Positions 43,381-54,289 of a DNA stretch of 57,023 nt are shown here, piece by piece. This DNA comes from Bondarzewia mesenterica. Lineage: Eukaryota > Basidiomycota > Agaricomycetes > Russulales > Bondarzewiaceae. Positions within the stretch are counted from its first letter, which is position 1. Each line of letters begins with the position of its first letter. Under the pieces are notes generated by a model, which had not been told where the DNA came from, searched no databases, and was given only the letters and a program-made list of their open reading frames with translations. The stretch covers positions 1 to 57,023 of the forward strand of contig SGPL01000180.1 of NCBI GenBank assembly GCA_004802705.1. The letters run 5' to 3'. The position numbers and the translations under genes are program-made.

Positions 43381-44974
43381 TGGATGACTAGAGGGAATGC
43401 TTGTCACGGTATTGCTGTATTTTCGTATCTCCTTAAAGGCCACCGTGTAGCAGATTATGCGTCAATAATGAAAATTCAACGTCAATTGCTGGGGAATCAT
43501 GATGTATCCATGATGATCATTTTCTCCTGCTTCCGGGTGTATTCTCAAAAGAAAACATCGAGCATCCAGTTGCGAGATGGCGGACGCTATGGAATGCAAA
43601 CAACCCACCGATGCGGAGCGTGGAACGAAAGGTCAGTGACGAAGATCTTGGGATATCCCGCTCAGACTGTCGGGCAATATGGCAACTTCGGAGCCCACTC
43701 TGGCCCCGATCTGGCAGGACTCGCGGCGTCGATCACGCTAATAGGTCGCGGCCCGACCGTCAAAAGGAGCTTCGGGGCGAATGGCGGTGTAAAAGAAAAA
43801 GCATAAGTAAAGGTAGTACTAGAGACAAATCGACGTCGAGGGAGTTAAGTCGAAAGATAGGCAGACATGTAAGTGAGGTTGGGAGGTAGCCTGCAGAGGA
43901 AAGGTTGTTTGGGCAAGGGGAGAAGGAAGAACGGGCCAGCAGACTTTTCCCCAGATATGGCCGGTCAGTGTCATCGAAGATGAATGCCACAAATTCGCCA
44001 GCCGCGTCATGACACGCGAGCGCTGGACGAAAGTGAGAGATGGGGATTTGGGTAGGAGGAATCAGGATGTCATTCAAGCCAAACAACCTACGCTCACGTG
44101 ATAAATAACGCAACTCACCTGCAGATGATCCTATACTATATACGCGTTGCGCGCCACGGCGTCGATGAAGTTCAAGATCCGGAAGGGTACCTTCAGCATG
44201 CATCCCCTTCTCGCGAGAATTTTGCAATTACATCGGTCGATGATCGATGACAATGTGAAGCGATCAGCGCGATGCATCAACGAGTTTTGCTGTGGCGTTG
44301 ACTTTCACAAAACATCACCCCCGGGAGAAAATCAGCATATTTCGTGACTATCTCTGTTAAAAATTGGAAAAGATGTCAAGATCATGGGAGAGTTACCTCT
44401 TGAATACTCTGTTCTGAGACATTGACACATCACCACGGCCGGATCTTGGATCCTCACACCATACCGGAGCATGGGATATGCACTTTTCGGATTGGATGGT
44501 CGGTCGTAGGAAAAAGAGAGAGGCCAATGAGCGAACTTCGGAAACCGGCACGGTAAATGACTCACATACGATGTGTATGTGGTGAGCGCGATTAACAAAA
44601 CGTAGCGGATTCACCAACGTACTGATCTTGCTGTTGCAGATGCAAAGACGAGAAGTAGCAGTCATCAGTTGTCAGATTTGCTGCAACGATGTCAAGACGG
44701 CGCAAAGCCAAATAAAATGATGCCAAACAGGGGCCCGTTGATCACACACTCTAGATCGGCGGCGATGTGGCCCGGCTGCAAGATGAGTACTCAGAAATGA
44801 GAATATGATCGGACGGGGTCGATCGCAAGTGCTTAAATAAAATGGACTCAACTGCAAGGCCCATCCCTCAATTTCTCTCGCATCGACTTTGAGAAATTTG
44901 AGCACTCACAGAATCTCTGATACCCCCTTGCATTGTCGACTTTTTTTATCTGCCGCATATCCCCCCCAGAGACC
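43381..44974. other. Spacer between the IDO paralogues, no gene recognised
   Basis: No supported gene. A pyrimidine/TTTTTTT tract and CATATCCCCCCC precede the second IDO start and probably belong to its promoter. Confidence 0.5.
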
Positions 44975-46448
44975 ATGCCGCACGATATCTTTATCCCCAC
45001 TCCCAATGACGCCACCAACTTGGTCGTGGACTACGCGGCTTACGCCCTCACTCATGCCTTCCTCAGCGTCGATGCTTCCGGAAATCCACCTCCCATTCAC
45101 CTTCCGCGGCAATATCAAATCTGGCAGGACACCCTGACGCAAGCAAAGGATTTACCCATCAAGCTAAAAGATGCATCTAATGGTGCGGAGCAATGGCGCA
45201 AATGCGTCCGCGAGGTGAGCTTAGCGCAGAGCTCTTGGGTCAAGGTCGTCGACCTGAATGGAGAGCTGACGATATTCTGCCGATGGTCTTCATTGGGGAT
45301 GTAGATGCCAGCACTCTCCGTAACAAAGTTATTGGACGACCTACCGAATCTCTTGCGCGCACGTCATGTTTTGATTTTCTTGATGCACTTCTATGTGCAC
45401 TCGCTCCCTGCCTCCCAAAACGAGCCGGTCATAATACCCAAATCGCTGGCGGTTCCCGTGTTAGTGGTATCTCAGGCGCTGGATATGCCTCCCGTGCTGA
45501 CGTATGCGGATACGACGTACTACAACTATGTCTTGGCTGCCGCAGCGCAAGGAGGAAAAAAGGAGGCGATGCGAGTTCTGGATACATTCACAGGTTCACC
45601 AGACGAGGCCCACTTTTTTCTTGACGTCATTGAGGATCGAAGAGCAGGGGCGATGCACGATGCGCGCGATGCAGACCATCATTTCGATCCTGGCCGATTC
45701 CACCCCGGAATCTGCGAAGCGTCTGGCAGGAGCCCTTCACGATCTCGCGAGCCAAATCGCCACTATGGGGAAGATTCTGGACAGCGTGCATGAGGGGTGC
45801 GCGCCAAGCGTATTCTATGGCGACATTAGGCATTGGTTTGTTGGCTGCAAGGGTGAAAGCGATGAAGGAGGCCGATGGATATTCGAGGTCGGAGCGGAGG
45901 AGAGCAAGAGGAACAAGCTGTTGGACCAGAATCGGTGGCTTAGAAGGGGGCAAAGCGGCGAAGAAGGTCTGTGGGAGGCCAAGGAAATGGCTGGAGGCAC
46001 GGCGGCGCAAAGCTCAATTGTGCAGGCGCTTGACGCGTTCCTGGGAATTGAGAAGCTGACTCATGAGCATGGGGACGACACAAACGCTGAGGGTGGATAT
46101 AGGGGGAACAGGGTCAGCGAAAAAGGTAATTTCCTGACAAGGATGCGTGATTACATGCCACTTGTGCATCGACGTTTCATCGAAGCCCTTGGGACGATGG
46201 CGACGGGATTGAGGGAGGCTGCAGGAAGGGACGGGAGTGAGGGTGCTAGGGCTGCGTACAATGAGGCTGTAAGGGCATTAAGGGATTTCCGAAGCGTGCA
46301 TGTGAGGGTTGCGACACTGTATATAGTCAATCAACAAAGGAAGGAAGGTAGAGAGGCGGTAGTAGAGGGGACGGGAGGGACGAAATTGGTGCCATTTCTG
46401 AAAGGTGTCAGGGACCGAACAGGGCAGGGCACATTGGGGCAGATCTAG
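44975..46448 (+). CDS. Indoleamine 2,3-dioxygenase, paralogue 2, one frame break at a T6 run
   Basis: Exon 1 (44975-45214) and exon 2 (45305-46448) mirror paralogue 1 (VRE|MPALSV; donor GTGAGC, acceptor GATGTAG). The sequence follows the family throughout: HFYVHSLPAS, DMPPVLTYADTTYYNY, AGGTAAQSSIVQALDAFLGI, MRDYMPLVHRRFIEALG, heme-histidine segment FRSVHVRVATLYIVNQ and GTGGTKLVPFLKGVRD. At CAC-TTTTTT-CTTG (T run 45614-45619) one extra T moves the reading from frame 2 to frame 3. With five T the product is a continuous 460-residue enzyme. All catalytic regions lie after the break, so the gene is either newly inactivated or, more likely, misread here. Role as in paralogue 1. Confidence 0.82.
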
Positions 46449-47387
46449 TCGAGTATCATATATCAAGTATCAAGTAGTTCTGTCAGACCAAGCATTGACC
46501 CAGGATAGGACTCACCATAGTAATCTAGGCTTTAGTGAGGTTCCGTGTCATGTTTCATGTACCGATAATGCCGTTTGTTGTGCTTGAATTGAACATGGTC
46601 CTAACAATGTGTGCAGTGAGTCTCATACACAAAACAATTGTCTTCTGTGTGAGGTCCGCAAAGGAGACTAGCGATGAGTCAAGTATTCCTCTCATTCGAC
46701 GTTGCGTATCAGAACGCCATGCAGTGTTGGAACCTTGAAGCGGCCAGTAGTGACAAGGAAAACATCAGATTCGGAGAAAGAAAAGAATCCGTTAATCAGA
46801 TCTCAGATCTCGGAACCCAGGAATCTTTTCGTGTGATTTGAAAAAATTCCGAGATGAGTTGACCAAGCAGAGTCCAGGAACCTTTCGTGGGAATATAAAA
46901 AAATAGATGATTATTCTGAAAAAGAATCAACCAATCACAACTCTGGACCCTTTTCTCAGTCCATGCACATTGCATGAATCAGTCAAATCGTGACCCAGCT
47001 GCAGGATTCTTTTATCAACTCAATTTTTCAATCGCCGCAACCGCGATGACACGCGTGTAACTGCATCGTCTCCACACTCTTCAGGTGTGCCTCCTCAAGC
47101 TTTGACGCGGACGCAGAACGCTCGCTTCCAGTCCTCCGTTGAAGCCGCCTTGGCCCTAGTCTCCGTAGCGACCTACACAGAAGACAGTCGTTCTGTGTTA
47201 AGCTTGGCCCTTCATTCCATTCTTCCACTATTTCAGAATCACAGTGTCCAGGCAGCGACTGCTTCGAACGATCACCTAACACGTGCGCGACCATGGCAAG
47301 TACTACAGGAGAGGTGATAACTTCGAAACCTGCTGTTCTTCATAACTTACTCAGCTCAGAAGTGCCCACTCTTATATTGCTCGCAAA
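46449..47387. other. Intergenic, contains one copy of a ~50-bp dispersed repeat
   Basis: No gene recognised. The repeat at 46622-46671 is listed separately. Two loosely similar segments (near 46818 and 46874: AGGAA..TTTCGTG with A-runs after) may be a degenerate direct repeat. Confidence 0.4.
46622..46671 (+). repeat. ~50-bp direct repeat, left copy
   Basis: CTCATACACAAAACAATTGT through GTGTGAGGTCCGCAAAGGAG matches 55613-55664 with few substitutions and a 2-nt length difference. The pair brackets the kinase-like/nuclease-like cluster and the ComA-like gene, 9 kb apart in the same orientation. Confidence 0.7.
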
Positions 47388-48523
47388 ATGCCACTGACAG
47401 TTTCGTCACTCCTATACGAAATTGTTCCTGGACCGTTCGTCTTCCGCAATGACGACGCTATCTGTGCCAATGGTCCCGACCCAGACTTCGAGGTCTCCGA
47501 CCTCACCTTGTTGCATCAAGGAACCAGATGGAAGTCTATCGTAGTACGCTGTCCAAACCCATGAACGGCGAGTCGTACGTCGTCTGCAAGATGGCGGTTG
47601 GTTCGGTAGCGATGAGATGACTCAAGCGCGAGGCCCGCCTTACCAGGGCAAACTCAAGCATCTCCAAGGTGTCGGTATACCCACTTGCCATGGATACTTA
47701 CTCGGTACTGTGGACGAAGAAATGGTGGGAGTTTTGGTTCTCAGTTACTGTGGCAAACCTGTCGAGCACTTCTTCTCGACACTCGACCCCGAGTTCAAGT
47801 CAGTATTTTATTCATGATATAACCGCTGCGATCTTGACATGGGCCTGATTTATTTTAGATCTGACCTTATAGATATATTTCTGGCGATACACTTTTCAGG
47901 AGTCTCTCACAATGATATTGCCGAATGCAACGTTCTTGACTGGAATGGCAAACCCGTAGTCATCGACTTCGAGGATTCGACAGAAGAAGAGTGTGGTTTA
48001 AAAATGCCTATCAAGGAAGGCGCATTGTCTCCTGGTCGTGCCGACTTCGATTGCAAGGAGCTCCACCAGTTGTGTATCGACCTCACGGTATGGAATCTAT
48101 GTGAGTGTTTGGCATGTGGTACAAGATGAGTGTCGTTAATGGTAACATGTCAGCTGTCGTGCTGTATGGAGATGGGTATCACTCTGTGAAGCTTTTGACC
48201 TACGTGCATAAACTTGCTGCAGTCGCACCGAAGCGCTGGTCGCGTGAGCGTGCATACAGGGAGGCATTTGAGACGATCGAAGAACACGCACAGATGTATT
48301 ATCCAAAACAGTACGAAAAGATGATGGCTTTACGGAGTGAGCCCTACTCTTATTAATGACGTTTTGACACCCTCTGATAGTCTCGTCAGAGAAACCCGCA
48401 GTTCCTTCTAACGACGGAAAATTGCCAACTAGACCGCTCGGAGGTTTATCCGGTAGTCCGTCTTCGTCCGGTAGTTCATCCATCGGCCGCAAAGGATCTT
48501 TATCCGGCGTTGGGAGCCACTGA
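47388..48523 (+). pseudogene. Divergent protein-kinase-like (PKL) gene, copy 1, inactivated
   Basis: Aligned by eye to the near-intact copy at 52222, this copy keeps the same four-exon plan, GKLKHLQG, catalytic-loop HNDIAECNVLDWNGKP, the DFG-equivalent VIDFEDS, YGDGYHSVKLLTYVHKLAAV and a Ser-rich tail ending GSLSGVGSH. It has a one-base deletion near 47522 (GGAACCAGATGG where copy 3 has one more base). There is also CGA-to-TGA in the segment AMR-stop-LKRE (near 47618) and another one-base loss a few codons later. It is therefore a pseudogene. The family belongs to the protein-kinase fold with the HxDxxxxN loop kept. Function in fungi is unknown. Confidence 0.8.
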
Positions 48524-48966
48524 GTCGTTCTTAATTTATTCTCTTTTCTCGTTCCACCCGTCTTTGGAATTTTGGACATGAATGTGACGAAATGTAGCTG
48601 ATCCACTCATGCAATATTTGTGATCTTCGAGTCCGTACAGAGACTCTTTTCAGCCGGGTAAGTTCTTGTTAGTCAATGAGGCTTCTTACATCTGGCTGGC
48701 CTGGTGGCTGCCTCGCTTCTCAGGACCGTGTTGTTTTTGTGTTCATCGCGACTTTTGTCAACAATCGACGATCGATCAAGCCACAGCGGGAAGCATCCAT
48801 CCGCCCGCATATATACATCAGCGCATTTGTCCATCCGCCACTTATATTTCGTGCTACGAAATCTGTTTCTTTGATTTTCAATGCGCCAGTGCCATCTAGC
48901 AGCAGTCTTACCAGCAGTGACACGTAGCTCAACTACCCACCCTCATCCTCCGCCATCATACCGGCC
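48524..48966. other. Spacer / upstream region of PKL copy 2
   Basis: No gene. CGACGATCGATCAAGCCACA (near 48767-48786) recurs in similar form (CGACGATTGACGATCAATCAAGCCACA) upstream of a relic at 53762-53788. This shows that the 5' flank was duplicated along with the gene. Confidence 0.5.
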
Positions 48967-49905
48967 ATGCCTCTCTCAATTCCCTCCCTTCCATCCGAAC
49001 CGCGCCACGGTTGCTAAACTCTTCCCAATGACGACGCTAACACCGAGCATGACCCTGACTTGGCAGTCACCGAGCTCGACTTATCGCATGAGGGACGCCG
49101 CAATGAAGTTTTATCGTGGCACACTGTCTGTGCCCATAGGTGACATCACACGTAGCATGCAAGATAGCGTTCGGTAAGGGCGCCACGATGCGGCTCAGAC
49201 GTGAGGCGCAATTCTACCAACGCAAACTCAAACATCTTCAAAACGAAAGAATACCTCGATGCCATGGATTCTTCGTCGGAGACATAGCCGACGGTCTTGC
49301 CGGCTGACTCGTTCTCGACTACTGTGGCCAGCCTGTTGAGTATATCTTTGAGTTCCCGGAGCGTGGTTCCAAGTGAGTTGTCTGATAGACGACCACGCGA
49401 CGGATAGATACTAACGAATATCGTGAACGCGTAAGATAAGCACTTTTCTGGATATCCATGATGCTGGAGTTTTTCACAACGATGCGGCTGAAAGGAACAT
49501 CCTTGACTGGAATGGAAAACCCACGGTCATCGATCTCGAGGACGCCACGGAGTACAAGTGTGGTTTGACAATGAACGTCATCGCGAAGGTGACATCGCGC
49601 CCCGTCCGTTCAACTTTGGCTGTGATGAGCTCAACTATGCAACGATATTGATATCTGGAAGCCATGTGAGTATCTGGTTTTATTCACAGGAATAGTTGTT
49701 GAACGGACACGGCTAGCCATGGTTTTGTATGCAGGGGATATCGACCAGTGAAAATTCTGGAGGATGTGCACAAGCTTGCTGCTACAGCGCCGAAATCTTG
49801 GTCACGGGAGGATGCCCCGATTGCAGCATTCGGAGTGATGCAAAAAAGTACTATCCAGTACAGTACGAGAAGATGATGGCTACGCGCAGGTTTCTTGCTG
49901 CATGA
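48967..49905 (+). pseudogene. PKL gene, copy 2, heavily decayed
   Basis: It starts ATGCCTCTCTCAATTCC like the other copies. It then reads PNDDANTEHDPDL, LRREAQFYQRKLKHLQNERI, LVLDYCGQPVEY, VFHNDAAERNILDWNGKP and VIDLEDATEYKCGL across broken frames, with several stops and indels. The catalytic loop His-Asn-Asp and Asn are still legible, but the DFE equivalent is DLE. The final segment (near 49872) ends in the MMATRR-like equivalent of MMALR. No continuous product is possible. Confidence 0.75.
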
Positions 49906-50017
49906 GATATTGCTACTACCGCCAATGAGTGTCGGATACTATAAGTCCATCATGTACGTTAACTGAACTTCGAAACGGCGTCTCCCTCGTAGCACGCAAA
50001 TACTCGGTCCTGGTACT

Positions 50018-50070
50018 ATGAGGCACCTGGGACGCGGGGCGCGATTTTACCAAGATGCTATGGCAAACTC
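50018..50070 (+). pseudogene. Short relic of a further PKL copy
   Basis: ATGAGGCACCTGGGACGCGG then GCGCGATTTTACCAAGATGC reads MRHLGRGARFYQDA. This corresponds to the MKRLRREARYYQGK segment of the intact copy. Flanks on both sides resemble PKL upstream sequence (for example the TTACATCTGGC motif near 50117, also at 48687). Confidence 0.5.
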
Positions 50071-50394
50071 GTTTTACAAGTCCATACAAAGTCTAGTGTT
50101 GGTTGGTAGATGAGTCTTATTACATCTGGCATCTGATCAATCTTCAGCGAGCGCATTGCAGCCGCCAATCTTCTTGGTCTTCAAATCACATAACGATGCA
50201 CCTTCAATCATACCAAGATGAAGTACTCAATGTTTCCCAGCATACCGACACACCATTCAACCCTGCCCATCACGCACTTAAAATTAGATCACAGGAGCCA
50301 TGGCTCGAGCTTACACAGCAGATTTCGGAGGAAGCGAACTGAATATTGCGTCAACAAGCTGGTCAACAAGCTGATCCAGGGAGTATTTGTATAT

Positions 50395-51788
50395 TTATGC
50401 GACATACCTTTTGCAAATTCCATTTTGAAGTTCATTCTTTATGCTTGTAGTCCACCAATCCGATGATGTCGCCAGATCTGGCATGGATAGCTCAGGCATC
50501 TGTACGGTACGCGTGGCTACTAGAAGCCAGCATATCACAGCGAACAGAATGGGGTCCTTCTCTGTGGCACTATATGGCTGAGAAAGATAAAGCGCATCCT
50601 CGACTCGTAGACCGAAGGTGGTAATATCTAGCGAAGAAAGTATTAAGTGAACGTTGTCGTATTGGATAGTCTGAGACCATATCTGGGTAATTACGCGTTA
50701 GCATCGATCGAGAAATCGCGTCCAAAAGCCAGAGATATGTGCAAAAATGTAATAATACGCACTTGCATCAAAATTCTGTCTTGCTTCGCGGCGACTGGCA
50801 ACCCTCGTGGCCAGTTGAACCTGACCGCGCGAGGCACCTTATCTGGAAAACTCCTTTGCACGGGGTCCAAGGGATTATCCCCGTACCCAAGAACGCCATG
50901 AGTCTTCACTTCGACGGTCATAGCGATCTTGTTGACCTTGTCATTCAGGCCAGGCGTGCCAGTGTGCACTATACCATCTGGAATGACAGGGCTCTGTCCG
51001 TGATGGTACGCTCCGGAAGCAGAAGAAATGCAAGGAAACTCCTCATCATGGTCCTCTCGAATTTCCTGGTTTGCAAGTGCATGTACGACGGCGATGGCTG
51101 GACGGAAAAGGACATTCATAACGTAGTCCTCGCTGTCGTGCTCGGAGTAAATTTTGTGCGGAAGGCCATGCGCTGTGTACCAGGGAATCACTCGGGTAGC
51201 GAACTCCCTGTGCACAGTGTTGTTCCAGTCGAAAGAAATTCTTTGAAGTTTGGCCGCCACATGAAGAAAAAGCTGTTCAACAAGCTTTGGGAGATATATG
51301 ACCTTTGAAAGAGGCATCTCCAGTGAGAAATCAATCTTGGAAGGTTGGCGAGTACCAGCCAGCGCCTTCTCATCGTAGATCTCTGGTGGTCGTGGAACTT
51401 CCGCCCATACCAGGTCTAGCAAATTCTTGATGCTGTTTTCGTCAGGTCGAGTAAAGGGATGCAGTGGGCGACCTAGCGCCTCTGAAGCGCTCCGAGTTAA
51501 CTTTTCTATATGCTCCATATGCCTGACGATAGGTGAGTCATCATCGCATTCAAGGTATCGGGGTCCGGAATCAGATGAGACCGGAGGTGGTCCTTCTCGG
51601 GACATAGGCCTATTCGGAGGAGTGATGGGAAGTGCTGAAGATGGTAGGGGAGGTGTCTTCAGAACTTCTAAAGGAATAACATCAGAAGGATCTGCTAAAT
51701 CCACAGCGTTCTCTTCATCGAAATCTATGCGAGTATGGATCTTGCTAATGGTATTGTCCGACTTCGCATCCGATTGTGTCCCAAGCAT
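50395..51788 (-). CDS. PD-(D/E)XK nuclease-like protein of a basidiomycete family (about 437 aa)
   Basis: Exon 1 (51788-50763) and exon 2 (50682-50395) join as ILMQ|IWSQTIQYD (donor GTGCGT, acceptor CCAG). The N-terminal ~100 residues are Pro/Ser-rich and acidic. The central part is globular (LPKLVEQLFLHVAAKLQ). Then come PVIPDGIVHTG, MTVEVKTHGVLGYG, FNWP and Q-IWSQTIQY. Asp in PDG, Glu-x-Lys in VEVKT and a QxxxY-like motif are the layout of restriction-endonuclease-fold (PD-(D/E)XK) domains. Similar domains occur in fungal CR-type effectors and selfish proteins, often with kinase-like domains, and here PKL genes stand on both sides. The end at TAA 50395-50397 is provisional, because a donor (AG|GTATGT) lies just before it. 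The nuclease reading is an inference from motifs. Confidence 0.6.
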
Positions 51789-52221
51789 GATGCTGAGCCA
51801 GGCTGAGCCTCCAGCGTATAAGTCGCGTCTGAGTTTGGGGATGGGAGCCAGTGGGAGCCCGAGGGGGTGTTACAATTTTCAATGCATGTAAGGCACCTTT
51901 TATATGCGAAAGAGAAAGCCCCCCTTGAATTTCGTGTCAAAGCTAAACTCCACGTTTTGGCCATGGAGTGGCTTGTCAGTGTCTGGCTACTGGCAGGCCC
52001 GGACTGCGCACAAAGAGTAGCGCCGCCAGCCATGCGAGGCCATGCGCTGCCAATGGCTGCCATCGGCTGCCATGCGCTTGCCGCTTGCTTACGTACATAA
52101 TCGCGTGGTGAGCCACTTGAGCCACCCATATCCCCGGGCACTTAAGCAGTAACAAGTTTGAACACATTGCTTATCACTTAGAAGTTTGTTACTTCCAGAC
52201 CCACTTCTCTCCTCGTACGAC
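51789..52221. promoter_or_regulatory. Divergent region between nuclease-like gene and PKL copy 3
   Basis: No gene. A segment at about 52028-52085 is made of imperfect GCCATGCG/GCTGCCAT repeats. It probably contains both promoters. Confidence 0.4.
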
Positions 52222-53325
52222 ATGTCTCTGACAATATCATCGCTACCTTATGAACGGATTCCTGGACCTTTCATTTTCCGTAACGACGACGCTAACTGTT
52301 TCAGTGGGCCTGACCAAGACTTAGAGGTCTCCGGCCTCACCCTATTGCATGAAGGGAATCAGATGGATGTTTATCGTTGCACGCTGTCTGCACCCATCAG
52401 TGGCGAGTCATGCGTTGTGTGCAAGATAGCGATCGGCTCAGTAGCTATGAAGCGACTCAGACGCGAGGCTCGATATTATCAAGGCAAACTCAAGCACCTT
52501 CAAGGTTCCCGTATTCCCACCTGCCACGGGTACTTCGTTGGTACTGTCGACGACGAAATGGTCGGCGTTTTGGTCCTCAGCTATTGTGGCAAACGTGTTG
52601 AACGCATGTTCTCCGCATGGGACCCCAAGTTCAAGTGAGTACCCTATAAACTATATAGCTCCTGCGATTTCATTGTGAATTTTCACTCAAGGTCTGACCT
52701 CATCGATGTTTTCTTGGAGATACATCTCGCAGGAGTATCCCACAATGACGTTGCCGAACGAAACGTTCTCGATTGGAACGGTAAACCCATAGTAATTGAC
52801 TTCGAGGAATCGTCGGACGAGGAATGTGGATTGAAGATGCCGATCGAAGAAGGCGCCCTCAAGCCCGAAGCTGCCGAGTTCAATTGCACGGAGCTCCATG
52901 AACTCTGTACCGATCTCCGTATCTGGAAACCTTGTGAGCTTTTCACTGCGTGTAATGCATGGTAGACATTACTTAAAAGACTATGTCAGCTGTCGTTCTT
53001 TATGGGGATGGCTATTATCCTGTGCAGCTATTAAAAAAACGTCCACAGCCTTGCTGCAGTAGCGCCACACCATTGGTCGCGTGAACGCGCGTACGAACAA
53101 GCATTTAAGACGATCGAACTACATGCGAAAACATTCTATCCGAAACAATACGAGAAAATGATGGCTTTACGAAGTGAGATTGACGTGGAACTCAATGTTG
53201 CAATACCCTCTTATCTCTGCCCTTGCTCCTCAGAAAAGCCCACACAGGTCGCGAACGATGGTAGTTGGTCCGGTCGTTCATCCACAGGCCGCGAAGAATC
53301 CTTTTCCAGCGACGGAAGCCTTTGA
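52222..53325 (+). CDS. Divergent protein-kinase-like (PKL) protein, copy 3, near-intact (309 aa if one A is removed)
   Basis: Exons 52222-52634, 52692-52933, 52990-53173 and 53234-53325 join with GTGAGT/GTGAGC/GTGAGA donors. N-lobe: ESCVVCKIAIGS with the candidate ATP-binding lysine, then LRREARYYQGKLKHLQG with the candidate helix-C glutamate. C-lobe: LVLSYCGKRVE hinge, catalytic loop HNDVAERNVLDWNGKP, metal-binding IVIDFEES, and a helix with ELHELCTDLRIW. The tail is Ser-rich. A 7-A run (53033-53039) has one A too many for the conserved reading (LL-x-NVHSLAAVAP). The HxDxxxxN and DF[E] residues suggest phosphotransfer ability, but such small fungal kinase-like proteins have no established substrate. 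Confidence 0.75.
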
Positions 53326-54289
53326 GTGGGGCTTGTTTCATAGGTGCCCTTTTCTCGTTCACTTTATCTATGCACCTGTACGCATGAATTTGATAAACTG
53401 CAGTACGCCTCGCTTGTGCATTGTACTTGCGACATTTTCAGTCCATATCACAGCGTGCTTGTACCGAGTCCCGTAAGTTTTTAGACGACTATTCCGTCGG
53501 CTGCCATGGTGGCCGTCTAGCCTCTCCGCACAAAGTTTTTCTGTTCAGTCACTCATACCAGAGGCCAGTGCTTCTCAGACAGGAGGATCCTGAGGCACGA
53601 AGGTTGACGAGTGGCTACTCTGCCTTTGGGAGACTAAGTGCTTCAGCATGTGCGGTGTTGTCATGACCGACGCATGTCATCTTATCATGAGAGTTGGTGA
53701 ATCTGATAGAATTTCATGACTAGGGTGAATGATGTTCACAGCGGATTCCTGTTACCTTTAACGACGATTGACGATCAATCAAGCCACATTCGGAGGCACA
53801 GATATACACCAGCCATGTTGAATATCTACCTTTCAATTTTCAATTTCATCTCTCGTGCTAATCAATGTCTTTTCGGCTAATATTCCCGGAATGTGCAACG
53901 TGCTACTGTCTGCTACTGTAGGTTGTAAATCGAGTATGTCCCGATCTGTCTTGATGCCATCTCGCCGTCGAGCCGGTATGATTTCAACTTTCACTTCAGA
54001 CTATTCCTATGTAATGCACTGCATCAGCAGGCTGCAGTCTGCGACGATTACCTTAAAATAATTGCCGTGATTATTCTGCGATGTGTTCAATCGCGGCGAG
54101 TTTCAAATAGCGTGGTGGTCGGGGATGGGTGACGCCTCCGCCGGACGGTACCTATATGGTCGCTGCTGGATGACAACAGCCTTGGAGCTCTACTTGTGGC
54201 TTCGTCAACGATGAAGTCATGTCCTCGAGTCGTCCACATATATAAAAGTCAGTCTCACAGTCATTTGTGTTCCATTCCCTACACAAAAC
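53326..54289. other. Intergenic with relic PKL upstream sequence
   Basis: No gene. The PKL-type 5' flank motif recurs at 53762-53788. An ATGTCTTTTCGG near 53864 sits where a copy would begin, but no coding similarity follows. This is evidence for another lost copy. Confidence 0.4.

Noticed and set aside
52028..52085. GCCATGCG/GCTGCCAT short repeats considered as a CRISPR-like or satellite array
   Set aside because: Too short and irregular, no spacer structure, and CRISPR arrays are not expected in a eukaryote.
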